Positions 59,501 through 64,000 of a DNA stretch of 64,000 bases are shown here, in pieces (the first letter of the stretch is position 1; each line of letters begins with the position of its first letter). The notes beneath the pieces are model-generated. The model saw only the letters and a list, made by a program, of their open reading frames with translations. It was not told where the DNA came from and searched no databases. The DNA is from Hyposmocoma kahamanoa. Lineage: Eukaryota > Arthropoda > Insecta > Lepidoptera > Cosmopterigidae. The DNA is taken from contig NW_020654229.1 of assembly GCF_003589595.1 (NCBI RefSeq), forward strand, positions 6,199,138 to 6,263,137, in the 5' to 3' direction. A program made the translations under genes and the position numbers.

Positions 59501-60594
59501 AAGAGCTACATTTGGACATTGCTTGACTACAAGACAAGATCATTGAATAGAGTAGTAATGACACAATCAAATGAACTTACTTATAATTTCCATAAAACAA
59601 AGACATTGCATTCCTCTCTCTCCCACAGGGCAGATGAAACTGCTTTCTGCATTGTGAAACGGCACAGCCTAGTGTGGCACCACCTTTACTACAATATGAG
59701 CATCGCTGGAACAAAATTACATCTTTAGCTCTATTGATTTCTCTACGACTTTAGTGGTCAAACAGTTAGTACAGTGGTAGCTGGATGTGGAGGTCACAGG
59801 TTTGAATGTCGGTAAGACCAATATGGGCAATGAACTTATTCTAAATTGATTCTGTTCTGTGTAAAACCCTGGAGTGAAATTTCTGGCACTTAAAGTAGAG
59901 GTAATTTCTAGTTTTGAGATTGTTTATTCAAATTACAGTGTGCCATGAGAACAATGCTCTGCATTGAAGGGCTATTCTTGCCGAACTTGGAACCACCAAT
60001 CACGCCTCCACAGGCTCATGACTAAATGAGCAATAAAAGTTAGTAGCAGAAAAGCTTGAGCAAGAGTTTGACAATTATTGCCACCATAATTATTTCTGTT
60101 GCCAAGCAGTAATGTGAGGAATTACTGCATTCTTGTCTTGATGGGTAAGGATATTGGTAAAATTACTAGCACGTGGGATTTGTCAACTTTATGCTACAGC
60201 TTCAAAAAATACCACAAGAAAAAGAATGCAAATTACTTACATGTTTCTTACTTCTCTCTATTTCAGCTAGAATATCATCATATAAAAACCCGAAAAGACC
60301 TTCTTCATCTTTGCCTTTCTGTATTAAGCAACAAGATAACAACTGAAAATGAACATTTAACGGACGTGGTTATTTACCTGAATTTCCAAGAATATAAAGG
60401 ACGCTGTGTTAGTTGAAAAAAGTACTTACAACACAAAAGTAATGGCACTGAATCTCTCCAATGGCATACAGTTTACCGTATGTGACCTCATCATCTACTT
60501 CACGCCGGCAAAAAGCGCAGGGTGCCCTTTTATTTGTCACAAGAGTCGCCAAAAGCGGGCGTTGCTTACCACGAACTGGCTTTTGGCTAGCCAT
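42316..60594 (-). CDS. PHF7: PHF7/G2E3 (pineapple eye)-family PHD/RING protein, complete 12-exon gene
   Basis: Twelve minus-strand exons join in phase with GT/AG introns into 2643 bases (880 codons plus stop). Residues 26-137 form an extended PHD: C26, C29, C50/H51, C54, then a canonical second part C91, C94, C103, C108, H113, C116, C134, H137. Residues 190-239 are a RING/PHD-like module (C190, C193, C210, C211, H218, C221, C236, C239). Residues 280-331 hold a third Cys/His-rich module. This order is that of PHF7 and G2E3, nuclear chromatin-reading or ubiquitin-ligase proteins; fly pineapple eye is a relative. No HECT domain is visible, unlike vertebrate G2E3. Residues 350-880 are low-complexity, lysine- and serine-rich with an NLS-like KEKRKKKRK run. 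Introns carry numerous transposons. Ligase activity is not shown by the sequence. Confidence 0.9.
43478..44039. mobile_element. Palindromic element TAGGGCTAGC...GCTAGCCCTA, split by a MITE
   Basis: Left arm tagggctagcacaacagggc..acgac..gcgcgagagcga pairs with tcgctctcgcgcaagtcgtgccctgtcgagctagcc, whose last bases resume after the MITE as tgctagcccta. CAG flanks both outer ends (43475-43477, 44040-44042). Element without the MITE is about 130 bp. Confidence 0.75.
43600..44028 (+). mobile_element. MITE family P8-A, copy 3, TSD (a/t)gctagcc
   Basis: Starts aatcgagtatataaccagaa and ends ggttatataatcgatg. Flanks AGCTAGCC (43592-43599) and TGCTAGCC (44029-44036) agree in 7 of 8 bases. Contains the caattgacgggtgtcgtcaa hairpin at 43714. 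Inserted in the end of the palindromic element. Confidence 0.85.
44238..44312 (+). mobile_element. SINE-L, 5' fragment
   Basis: gtagcagctccttgtgaaag, agttcgtccagggaagtact, gccaccttacctattcttgc. Confidence 0.65.
44789..45449 (-). mobile_element. LINE (Jockey/CR1-like) 3' end with hexamer tail
   Basis: Minus frame 45449-45018 (143 codons) reads [58 protein letters not shown] and stops at NPW; this is the C-terminal region following reverse transcriptase in Jockey/CR1-type elements. The 3' UTR ends in tandem caaact hexamers (44789-44814). 5'-truncated, as usual for LINE copies. It sits in PHF7-like intron 11. Confidence 0.8.
46324..46438 (-). CDS. PHF7: PHF7-like exon 11
   Basis: Acceptor ctttatttacag, donor GTAAAA (weak). 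First base completes Asn; encodes [20 protein letters not shown] then [18 protein letters not shown], ending in phase 0. Confidence 0.82.
46590..46745 (-). repeat. RTE-like LINE 3' UTR fragment
   Basis: aatgaaactatttctccgga, aaccaacgtttcgggccctt and ggtcccatggacacggttga match the reverse of 17640-17810 and 50530-50690. Confidence 0.55.
46882..47169 (-). CDS. PHF7: PHF7-like exon 10
   Basis: Acceptor acatttttttcag, donor GTAAGT. Encodes [40 protein letters not shown] and [15 protein letters not shown]. Two bases carry into exon 11. Helical, charged; no known domain. Confidence 0.85.
47398..47690 (-). mobile_element. SINE-L, near full-length
   Basis: tataatgtcaagtgacggga, cctgtccattacagttgcat, accgcttggcggtataaata, gaagctctactgctactttt in family order, reverse. 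Confidence 0.8.
47850..48343 (+). mobile_element. MITE family P8-A, copy 4, with 8-bp TSD ggcataaa
   Basis: Starts CATCGAGTATATAACCAGAA and ends with the inverse tggttatatactcgatg. GGCATAAA is exact at 47842-47849 and 48344-48351. 494 bp. Best-preserved copy, in PHF7-like intron 9. Confidence 0.92.
48385..48530 (+). mobile_element. SINE-L, 3' part
   Basis: ctgttatggacaggcgtgtc, gcttaccatcaggcgcgcga, ttgttcgtcccgtcacttgg; ends at an A-run next to the splice donor of exon 9. Confidence 0.75.
48543..48651 (-). CDS. PHF7: PHF7-like exon 9
   Basis: Acceptor attttgttacag, donor GTTAGT. Encodes [20 protein letters not shown] then [17 protein letters not shown] with split codons at both ends. Confidence 0.85.
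48737..49013 (+). mobile_element. MITE family P8-A, copy 5, 3'-truncated
   Basis: Starts catcgagtacataaccagaa and follows the family to gctgattttcccacac, then is replaced by a gaa repeat (49015-49032). Right terminus and TSD lost. Confidence 0.8.
49086..49237 (-). CDS. PHF7: PHF7-like exon 8
   Basis: Acceptor ccaatttttttcag, donor GTAAGT. Encodes [20 protein letters not shown] then [20 protein letters not shown], the core of the third zinc module (C305, C308, H314/H316, C317, C322, C323, C328, C331). Confidence 0.88.
49262..49524. mobile_element. MITE with GGTCGGCGGAC terminal inverted repeats, copy 2
   Basis: Left caattctagggtcggcggac and right gtctgtcgatcctagaatt; the longer imperfect arm includes gcttatgtgc/gcagataagt strings. 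Also shares aacaaacgaatttgacttat with copy 1 at 3248-3688. Confidence 0.65.
49531..50365 (+). mobile_element. tRNA-like SINE split by a TA-target MITE
   Basis: gccgtggtagcgta before the MITE and tatggtttgacctaccgctt...gagttcgaatgcggcc after it join into a SINE with a B-box-like GAGTTCGAATGC. Confidence 0.55.
49544..50307. mobile_element. MITE with AAGCGCAGGC ends and TA target
   Basis: Left aagcgcaggccacaccgcaa acgaagctaagc and right gcttcgttcgcggtgttgcctgcgctt are inverted; TA precedes (49542-49543) and follows (50308-50309). Left half repeats the cacaccgc.aac.aagctaagc block again near 49625. About 764 bp, no ORF recognised. Confidence 0.8.
50400..50710 (+). repeat. RTE-like LINE 3' UTR
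   Basis: aatgtagcgtaaatttgaat, tgcattaatattagacataa, actggttgatgactgtacca and gtttcatttcctatgtgtaa parallel 17520-17840 downstream of the RTE stop codon. Confidence 0.6.
50768..50991. repeat. Large compound palindrome
   Basis: Arms 50775-50827 and 50939-50991 (53 nt each) are reverse complements with one mismatch. Each arm contains a smaller hairpin: gttatcaacttcatgca (50768-50784) pairs with tgcatgaagttgataac (50799-50815); the matching right-arm hairpin is cut off at 50992 by the SINE-T tail. The loop also carries gcatgcagt/actgcatga variants. Confidence 0.95.
50993..51204 (-). mobile_element. SINE-T, full copy
   Basis: (ATT)n tail, catagccccgcactaaggaa, aaactcacgagagaaataaa, B-box region ggttatcgaacccgggacca and a head ending ttgcggccacggaggtag. 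Confidence 0.85.
51377..51412 (+). repeat. Simple repeat ggtaa/ggtat
   Basis: Tandem ggta, ggtaagg units just outside exon 7's donor. Confidence 0.7.
51429..51545 (-). CDS. PHF7: PHF7-like exon 7
   Basis: Acceptor gtttttttag, donor GTATAA (weak). Encodes [20 protein letters not shown] then [20 protein letters not shown]280, C285 and C287 open the third zinc module. Confidence 0.85.
51770..52808 (+). pseudogene. hAT-superfamily transposase pseudogene (ZBED5/ZMYM6-like)
   Basis: Recognisable segments in order: [20 protein letters not shown] (hAT catalytic-core Cys..His region), [38 protein letters not shown], then C-terminal dimerisation-type [20 protein letters not shown] and [13 protein letters not shown] stop at 52220-52222 breaks the frame, a frameshift lies at about 52456-52470 and another near 52735. 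The N-terminal BED finger and first catalytic part are absent. It sits in intron 6 of the PHF7-like gene on the opposite strand. No terminal inverted repeats found. Confidence 0.85.
53182..53288 (-). CDS. PHF7: PHF7-like exon 6
   Basis: Acceptor tctattccag, donor GTGAGT. Encodes [20 protein letters not shown] then [16 protein letters not shown]236 and C239 close the RING/PHD-like module. Confidence 0.9.
53290..53770 (-). repeat. Dispersed repeat E, copy 2, carrying a MITE
   Basis: Reverse complement of 830-1150; sequence on either side of the MITE is adjacent in copy 1 at tactttaagagcatgag. Confidence 0.75.
53328..53502. mobile_element. 175-bp MITE, PIF/Harbinger-like
   Basis: Left GGGTCCTATTCCAGAACTCT and right agagttctagaatacgaccc are inverted repeats of about 27 bp. 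Flanks TTA (53325-53327) and TGA (53503-53505); the empty site in copy 1 reads TAA/TTA, fitting a 3-bp TWA target with one later change. Confidence 0.75.
53762..54246 (+). mobile_element. SINE-L split by a SINE-T
   Basis: Left agttcgtccagagaagtact...gccaagcagtaatgtcagca and right ttttgaaaggtagggatact...gacttgttcgtccctt form one SINE-L. Confidence 0.8.
53840..54057 (+). mobile_element. SINE-T inserted in SINE-L
   Basis: Full head (ctgcctccgtggccgaaggg, B-box ggttcgattcc), body and (ATT)n tail. Confidence 0.9.
54247..55096. repeat. GC-rich block bounded by 68-bp direct repeats
   Basis: agggtaggtagggagggtca...gtagaaagatatggtgcttg at 54247-54314 recurs at 55030-55096 with about six differences. 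The 715 bp between are much GC-richer than the surrounding intron and contain gggaagtgagcgtgccttac and gggaagtgagggtgcctaca, an internal duplication. No ORF of note. Possibly a solo retroelement piece or a local duplication. Confidence 0.7.
55274..55401 (-). CDS. PHF7: PHF7-like exon 5
   Basis: Acceptor aataactcttcag, donor GTACTT (weak). Encodes [40 protein letters not shown] and LQ: the first part of the RING/PHD-like module. Confidence 0.9.
55587..56266 (+). mobile_element. MITE family P8-B, copy 2, with 8-bp TSD tgt(g/a)acac
   Basis: Left cattgatctaccaatagaag and right cgtccatttgttggtaggtc..aatg. TGTGACAC (55579-55586) and TGTAACAC (56267-56274) flank it. It is 680 bp, longer than copy 1 because of an internal GATCGG-rich inverted-repeat insert (about 55951-56210). 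Confidence 0.8.
55951..56210. mobile_element. Nested palindromic insert rich in CCGATCGG
   Basis: tagcttgattttgattgcct and aatcaaaatcagaac are inverse ends; tcccgatcgg, gccgatcgga, ctcgatcgga and ccgatcggatcgat recur inside. Confidence 0.5.
56425..56580. repeat. Compound microsatellite (ACGC)n/(CA)n/(CG)n
   Basis: Runs of acgc, aca c and cgcg units. Short HTHTHTH- or CVCVCV-type frames here are artefacts of the repeat. Confidence 0.97.
56656..56690. repeat. Microsatellite (TTTA)n
   Basis: About seven tttatt/ttta units. Confidence 0.9.
56760..56830 (-). repeat. RTE-like LINE 3' UTR fragment
   Basis: gttcttaggttttcgcgact, gttacacataggaaatgaaa match the reverse of 50640-50705. Confidence 0.5.
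56870..57140. mobile_element. Tc1/mariner-like foldback MITE, half copy
   Basis: Shares cacgcttgaccaaaa, gactatgccaaaattgtttt and gtatcttctatagtttcgga with the right half of 35597-36279; ends aataacactgta. Confidence 0.65.
57145..57595. other. Intron 4, nothing further recognised
   Basis: AT-rich intronic sequence. Confidence 0.45.
57640..57788 (-). CDS. PHF7: PHF7-like exon 4
   Basis: Acceptor tgctcttttcag, donor GTATGT. Completes the Lys codon then [21 protein letters not shown]134 and H137 finish the extended PHD. The rest is a basic linker ([20 protein letters not shown]). Confidence 0.9.
58236..58420 (+). repeat. LINE 3'-UTR remnant (Jockey/CR1-like)
   Basis: aagagcaatccctagagttt, cctgctcgttcttctcaggg, tttacctatggaataaat: same tail as the LINEs at 28440 and 44789. 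Confidence 0.65.
58425..58955. other. Intron 3, nothing recognised
   Basis: No exon; no recognised family. Confidence 0.4.
58959..59171 (+). mobile_element. SINE-T, full copy
   Basis: Head tgcctctgtggccgaacggt, B-box ggttcgtttcc, body with gagttagggtgtaatttg and (ATT)n tail. Confidence 0.9.
59175..59575. other. Intron 3, nothing recognised
   Basis: Contains aaagttggattttaaagtaa, a string shared with the foldback at 34430-34455; otherwise unassigned. Confidence 0.4.
59581..59705 (-). CDS. PHF7: PHF7-like exon 3
   Basis: Acceptor aattttgttccag, donor GTAAGT. Encodes [20 protein letters not shown] then [21 protein letters not shown]91, C94, C103, C108, H113 and C116 form the PHD core. Too short to show as a long ORF because the upstream frame closes. 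Confidence 0.9.
59710..60085. other. Intron 2, nothing recognised
   Basis: No exon or recognised repeat. Confidence 0.4.
60087..60190 (+). mobile_element. SINE-L, diverged fragment
   Basis: gttgccaagcagtaatgtga, aaaattactagcacgtggga, tttgtcaactt. Confidence 0.55.
60241..60342 (-). CDS. PHF7: PHF7-like exon 2
   Basis: Acceptor ttcattttcag, donor GTAAGT. 102 bp, phase 0 at both ends: [20 protein letters not shown] then [14 protein letters not shown]. The (L)[12 protein letters not shown] string is the conserved linker of extended PHD domains in this family. Confidence 0.9.
60430..60594 (-). CDS. PHF7: PHF7-like exon 1 with start codon
   Basis: ATG at 60594; encodes [20 protein letters not shown] then [20 protein letters not shown] and ends CHYFCV at donor GTAAGT. 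C26, C29, C50, H51 and C54 form the pre-PHD zinc knuckle. A further in-frame upstream ATG (60615) would add MLNECQS; 60594 is preferred because MASQ is the better start context and matches a typical short family N-terminus. Confidence 0.88.
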
Positions 60595-60599
60595 GCTTT

Positions 60600-61703
60600 G
60601 GCACTCGTTTAACAAGTATGTACACTTTAACTTAACTCATGGTTATTACGAAATACAAGAGAATTATTTAATCATAATATTAAATGCCTCTATAGGTTAA
60701 ATGCAGCCTATATTCCACAAAATTCTACAAATTTCTAAAGGAACCAAATCTCGTAATCAAAAAACGTCAAAACAAAAATGGCGATGAGAAAAACAATTGG
60801 CGGGATTTTGAATTTTTTTCCATAATTTTTTTTTTCATACTCAATTGTGAGACACGAGGTGAGTAAGTGACGGCAGCATACTATTTGCGTAAAAAATTAT
60901 CTCGCTTTTGCTAATAAAACAAGTCCACTTCTATCCGAGAAAAGCGCTGCAGTTTCGTTCAACAACTTTAATAGTGTTCAGAAACTGACAAATCCTAGTC
61001 TATGGTTCTCTATTCTCTTTTACTAATTTCTTGGGAATATAACGTAGGACGGACGATCTATTGCTGTCACTGTTACTCATAGGCAGTGATGTAACGTCAT
61101 CTCGCTCACCCTCATGTGAGCATTTGGTTGTAGTAATAAAAATGCAATTTTTCATAATTTATGTATGCAATCAACGTCAATTTAACAAGCAACACCGAAA
61201 TTAGAAACGTCAAAAAAAAATCTCAAAAAGCCGCAAGGGCGACTAGTTTTTAATTTATATTATTGTTATTTGTTGAATTATTAAGCGAAAAAACTCTCGA
61301 AGAGTGGAAGAATCGTAATATTATCTAGTCTTACGTATATATGTGTAGTTTTATCCTTAGATTGTGTAGAAATGACCATGTATAGTGCCATAAAATGAGA
61401 CGCAATCCTTTGTTTGGAAATAGTGCATTTACGTGAGTTCGAAGCGTTTCAAACTGTGAATACTAGTTGTAATCGCTTGAAAATCATCACAAGCATATAT
61501 TTTACAACCGCTCAAGGTACTAAAAGGTTTTAAAACCGGTTTAAATCAGCTATATGATTCTGTTCGCCTGGTACAAATATTTCGCGATAACCTTGATTTT
61601 CTTGTCAATACCATGGCGAAATTGGTCAATTTCGTACTAAAAATTGTACAACTGCACGGATATAGTGCTAATTATGATCCAATAAGTTTCTAATAAGGCA
61701 AAA
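60600..61703. promoter_or_regulatory. Putative shared promoter of divergent genes
   Basis: About 1.1 kb separates the two start codons and holds no recognised transposon. An E2F-like TTGGCGGGA lies at 60797-60805 (reads TCCCGCCAA toward the PHF7-like gene). Transcription starts are not visible, and short upstream ATGs occur in the PHF7-like leader. Confidence 0.45.
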
Positions 61704-61870
61704 ATGTCGGCGTTAGAAAATCAAGTATGGCCGGAATTGTCGAAAGAAAATTTAAGTTCGAAATATGAAAAATGCAGGAATATAACGGAGGAGATATACA
61801 AAAGAATAAATATAACTTTTCAAATAAAGAAACTGGAAAATGCTGGCCAGAGTGATGTTTCAGAACATAG
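61704..61870 (+). CDS. First coding exon of an unrecognised gene
   Basis: ATG in good insect context (gcaaaaATGtcg), preceded in frame by TAA. Encodes MSALENQVWPELSKENLSSK, YEKCRNITEEIYKRINITFQ and IKKLENAGQSDVSEH, then donor ATAG/GTAAGT after two bases of the next codon. The peptide is predicted helical and charged, perhaps coiled-coil. I do not recognise the family. No second exon was found before 64000, so the gene continues off the right edge or in a later exon I missed. Confidence 0.6.
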
Positions 61871-61874
61871 GTAA

Positions 61875-62340
61875 GTCACAATATGCATTACCAATCTGAA
61901 GACCAGTTAATTGCGCCTTCTATACTCTTATCTACTATAATTTTTCTTCTAAACATTTTCTTTAATTTTTCTGGGGTGTGGCTAGCAAAAGTAACATAGT
62001 TTGTCTCCAACTAGAGCAGTGCCTCTTGGTTCACTCGGAATGAAGAAATCCATGATCACTGAAACACGAGCTGAGATCTACTGACATAAAACTATGCACA
62101 AAGAATGTCTATCCTGCCACCCGAACCCTTTCATTACGGAACTTTTATATCCATCAACTAGAGGCAAGCATGAGCACTTAAGAGTGGCCATGTTCTATAG
62201 TTAGGAGGTGCATTACTGGCCGCTCCATCAAAAACCGTCCTGTCTTGTTCAAAAGATTCAGATTGCAAAAAAATTTAAGTCATAATTAAATTTTTTATAA
62301 TTTTCCTAGTAGCGTTATGGTTTTCAAATTCCGATTTCGT
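61875..62340. other. Putative intron of the unrecognised gene
   Basis: No exon or family repeat recognised. Confidence 0.4.
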
Positions 62341-62349
62341 TAGTTATAA

Positions 62350-62394
62350 CCAGTGATCGGAATTGAGGGCAACTCCCTCAGTTCCGATCACTAC
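62350..62394. repeat. Hairpin, about 20-bp arms
   Basis: gtgatcggaattgagggca is followed by ctccctcagttccgatcac, its near inverse. The same cagttccga/ctgatcact strings edge the tandem units at 62590-62945. Confidence 0.7.
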
Positions 62395-62589
62395 CTAAAG
62401 TATGAACATTTTCTTAGCATGGATATACCCATTTCGTCATCAATGCATATAAAAATTACTTTGTTACTGTTTATTTTCTAGAGTCCCAAATATAGGTTAT
62501 CCATTGTTTGTTTTTTAAATTGCTAAAGTATTTAAATATGTAAGTACCCATAGAAACACAACTACAATGTTATTTTTTGAGACAATAAT

Positions 62590-62945
62590 TTGTAGCAAAT
62601 ACTTAATATTAAATAATAATTTGTCGCCAACATACTCAAACAGTAAATAATATGCATATTCAAATATAATCAGTTCCGAGAAGTTTCCGGATTTTTAGAA
62701 GGGAATGTCCACATTATTGTTTAGTTAAATTAACTGCCTCAATTCTGATCACTGTTCATTACGTATATGTTAATAAAATAACAATTTGTCACCAATGTAT
62801 TAAAATTATAATAAATAATACACATGAATTATTCAAATATAATCAGTTCTGAGAAATCCTGAGATTTGTACAAGGGAATGACCACGTTATCCTTTAGTTT
62901 ATCTAAGTTAACTCCCACGAATCCGATAATTGCTTATCACTGCTT
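62590..62945 (+). repeat. Two tandem units of about 173 bp
   Basis: tcaaatataatcagttccga (62659) and tcaaatataatcagttctga (62833), with aagggaatgtccac / aagggaatgaccac and gtttagttaaattaact / tagtttatctaagttaact following in each. Confidence 0.75.
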
Positions 62946-63139
62946 CACACAATATAAGCTCGCTGGTATGGTTTGTAATCTCATATTGTTAGGATGAATG
63001 TGAATGACTGATAGAGTGAAATATGTTGTGTTATAGAGACATGTTTATTGTTCGGTTCCAAATTTTTTTTATTTAATTTTTTTTTTTTTTATTTATTTTC
63101 CAAAATTATATTAAAGTGAAATGTGTTACAAATGTATAC

Positions 63140-63255
63140 AATTGTTTATTTGCAATGGGCAATCCGTGGAGTTTCTTATAAATTGTTCTCAGGTGAATCT
63201 GCCTTACGAATGAGCAGTAGAGTTCAATCAAAATGATGATTTCAAGTGTAGGTAG
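63140..63255 (+). repeat. LINE 3'-UTR remnant (Jockey/CR1-like)
   Basis: gggcaatccgtggagtttct, gttctcaggtgaatctgcct, tacgaatgagcagtagagtt, tgatttcaagtgtag. Confidence 0.65.
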
Positions 63256-63259
63256 GTAG

Positions 63260-63600
63260 GACTTAGGTGTTCTGAGCTCAACCACTAATCAAGAAAGCTA
63301 TTGTTATATTATGTAAAAAAATCCACTTTTGATGTCATATGGAGACTGAAAATGAAAATTACACCAGATTTAAGAATAGGCTGTATTGCTTTATGGTAAA
63401 GCCATTAAAACTGCAAAAACATATATGTAACAAAACACTATGTAAAAATTATAAGTTCCCCATTTTAAAAACAAGTCAAAAAACCTTGTAAGTGGCTGAA
63501 ATGCTAACGGCATAAAACCAGAAAAAAAAAAGTTTTTATAACAATACTCTACAACATTCATAAAAGGAATCATAAGCGCCCGCCATTTTGTTGACTTTTA
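63260..63600. other. No confident feature
   Basis: AT-rich; the 60-codon minus frame at 63573 is unrecognised. Confidence 0.4.
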
Positions 63601-63619
63601 AATTCCACTATATTTGACA

Positions 63620-63820
63620 CCCAACTTGACAATTTGACCGCCAACGCGGTCGCCGAGCGCCGCGTTGGCGCCGCACAGCGACCACGTGCGTCTAACTGTC
63701 ATGGCAAAATACGCTCTATTTATTTAGCTTTTACGTTTTAACTTAAAACGTCCCTTGTACGTGAGCGAGTCTGGCTTGAATTTGGTCTACGCGGCGACCG
63801 CGCGGTTGTATTCTTCAAAG
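63620..63820. other. GC-rich island with hairpin and E-box
   Basis: cgccaacgcgg and ccgcgttggcg form an 11-bp stem (about 63639-63669), followed by accacgtg (63682). Composition is sharply GC-richer than the flanks; ggcgaccgcgcgg follows at 63794. Could be a MITE end or a promoter; no coding frame. Confidence 0.45.
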
Positions 63821-64000
63821 GAATTTAAATGTCATTCGCCATTAAGAGCTCTCATGCCAAAAAAGTTTTGACGTTGGCTCCGCCCAAATTTGTGAAACAA
63901 ATATATTCCTGAGGTTCGCGTGTCATGCGACAGGAGATGTTGAATTTTGCGCATTAAAAGTACCAAATTCGTTTTAGCGGAATAACTTTAAAACTAAAGG

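Overview
The window looks like an AT-rich insect nuclear scaffold, most probably from a moth or butterfly. Genes have many short exons in long introns, and non-coding DNA is packed with nested SINEs, LINE tails, MITEs and foldbacks of types common in Lepidoptera (for example the AACCGACTTCAAAA-ended repeat and a tRNA-derived SINE with a trinucleotide tail). There is one 10-base assembly gap (27619-27628). I see no bacterial features, operons, CRISPR arrays or intact viruses.

Three host genes are supported, all by reading splice sites and phases directly. (1) At the left edge, on the minus strand, is the 5' and central part of a cyclin G gene (exons at 5716-5918, 2914-3029, 2021-2148 and 580-755); its remaining 3' exons lie off the left edge. 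(2) At 42316-60594, minus strand, is a complete 12-exon gene whose exons all join in phase into 880 codons plus stop. It encodes a PHF7/G2E3 (pineapple eye)-family protein: an extended PHD module, a RING/PHD-like module, a third Cys-rich module and a long lysine-rich tail. (3) At 61704-61870, plus strand, is the first coding exon of an unrecognised gene, divergent from gene 2 and sharing the roughly 1.1 kb between them as a putative promoter.

From about 6 kb to 42 kb I find no convincing host coding exon. A candidate minus-strand promoter plus non-coding exon at 38710-38872 could be the start of cyclin G, which would make most of this stretch its first intron. The stretch holds SINE copies, RTE-like and Jockey/CR1-like LINE remnants, a decayed ORF1-like gene, minisatellites, and several MITE families with readable target-site duplications.

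The most interesting observations are two MITE families whose ends read CATYGA...TCRATG and are flanked by 8-bp duplications (copies at 4190, 14017, 43600, 47850 and 48737, and at 31197 and 55587); several are inserted into other repeats whose undisturbed copies elsewhere in the window confirm the insertion. Other highlights are a near-perfect 53-bp-arm palindrome built of smaller palindromes (50768-50991), a perfect 31-bp hairpin (19077-19146), a three-layer nest inside an intron (43440-44165), reciprocal nesting of two SINE families, a decayed hAT transposase (51770-52808) and a GC-rich block between 68-bp direct repeats (54247-55096).
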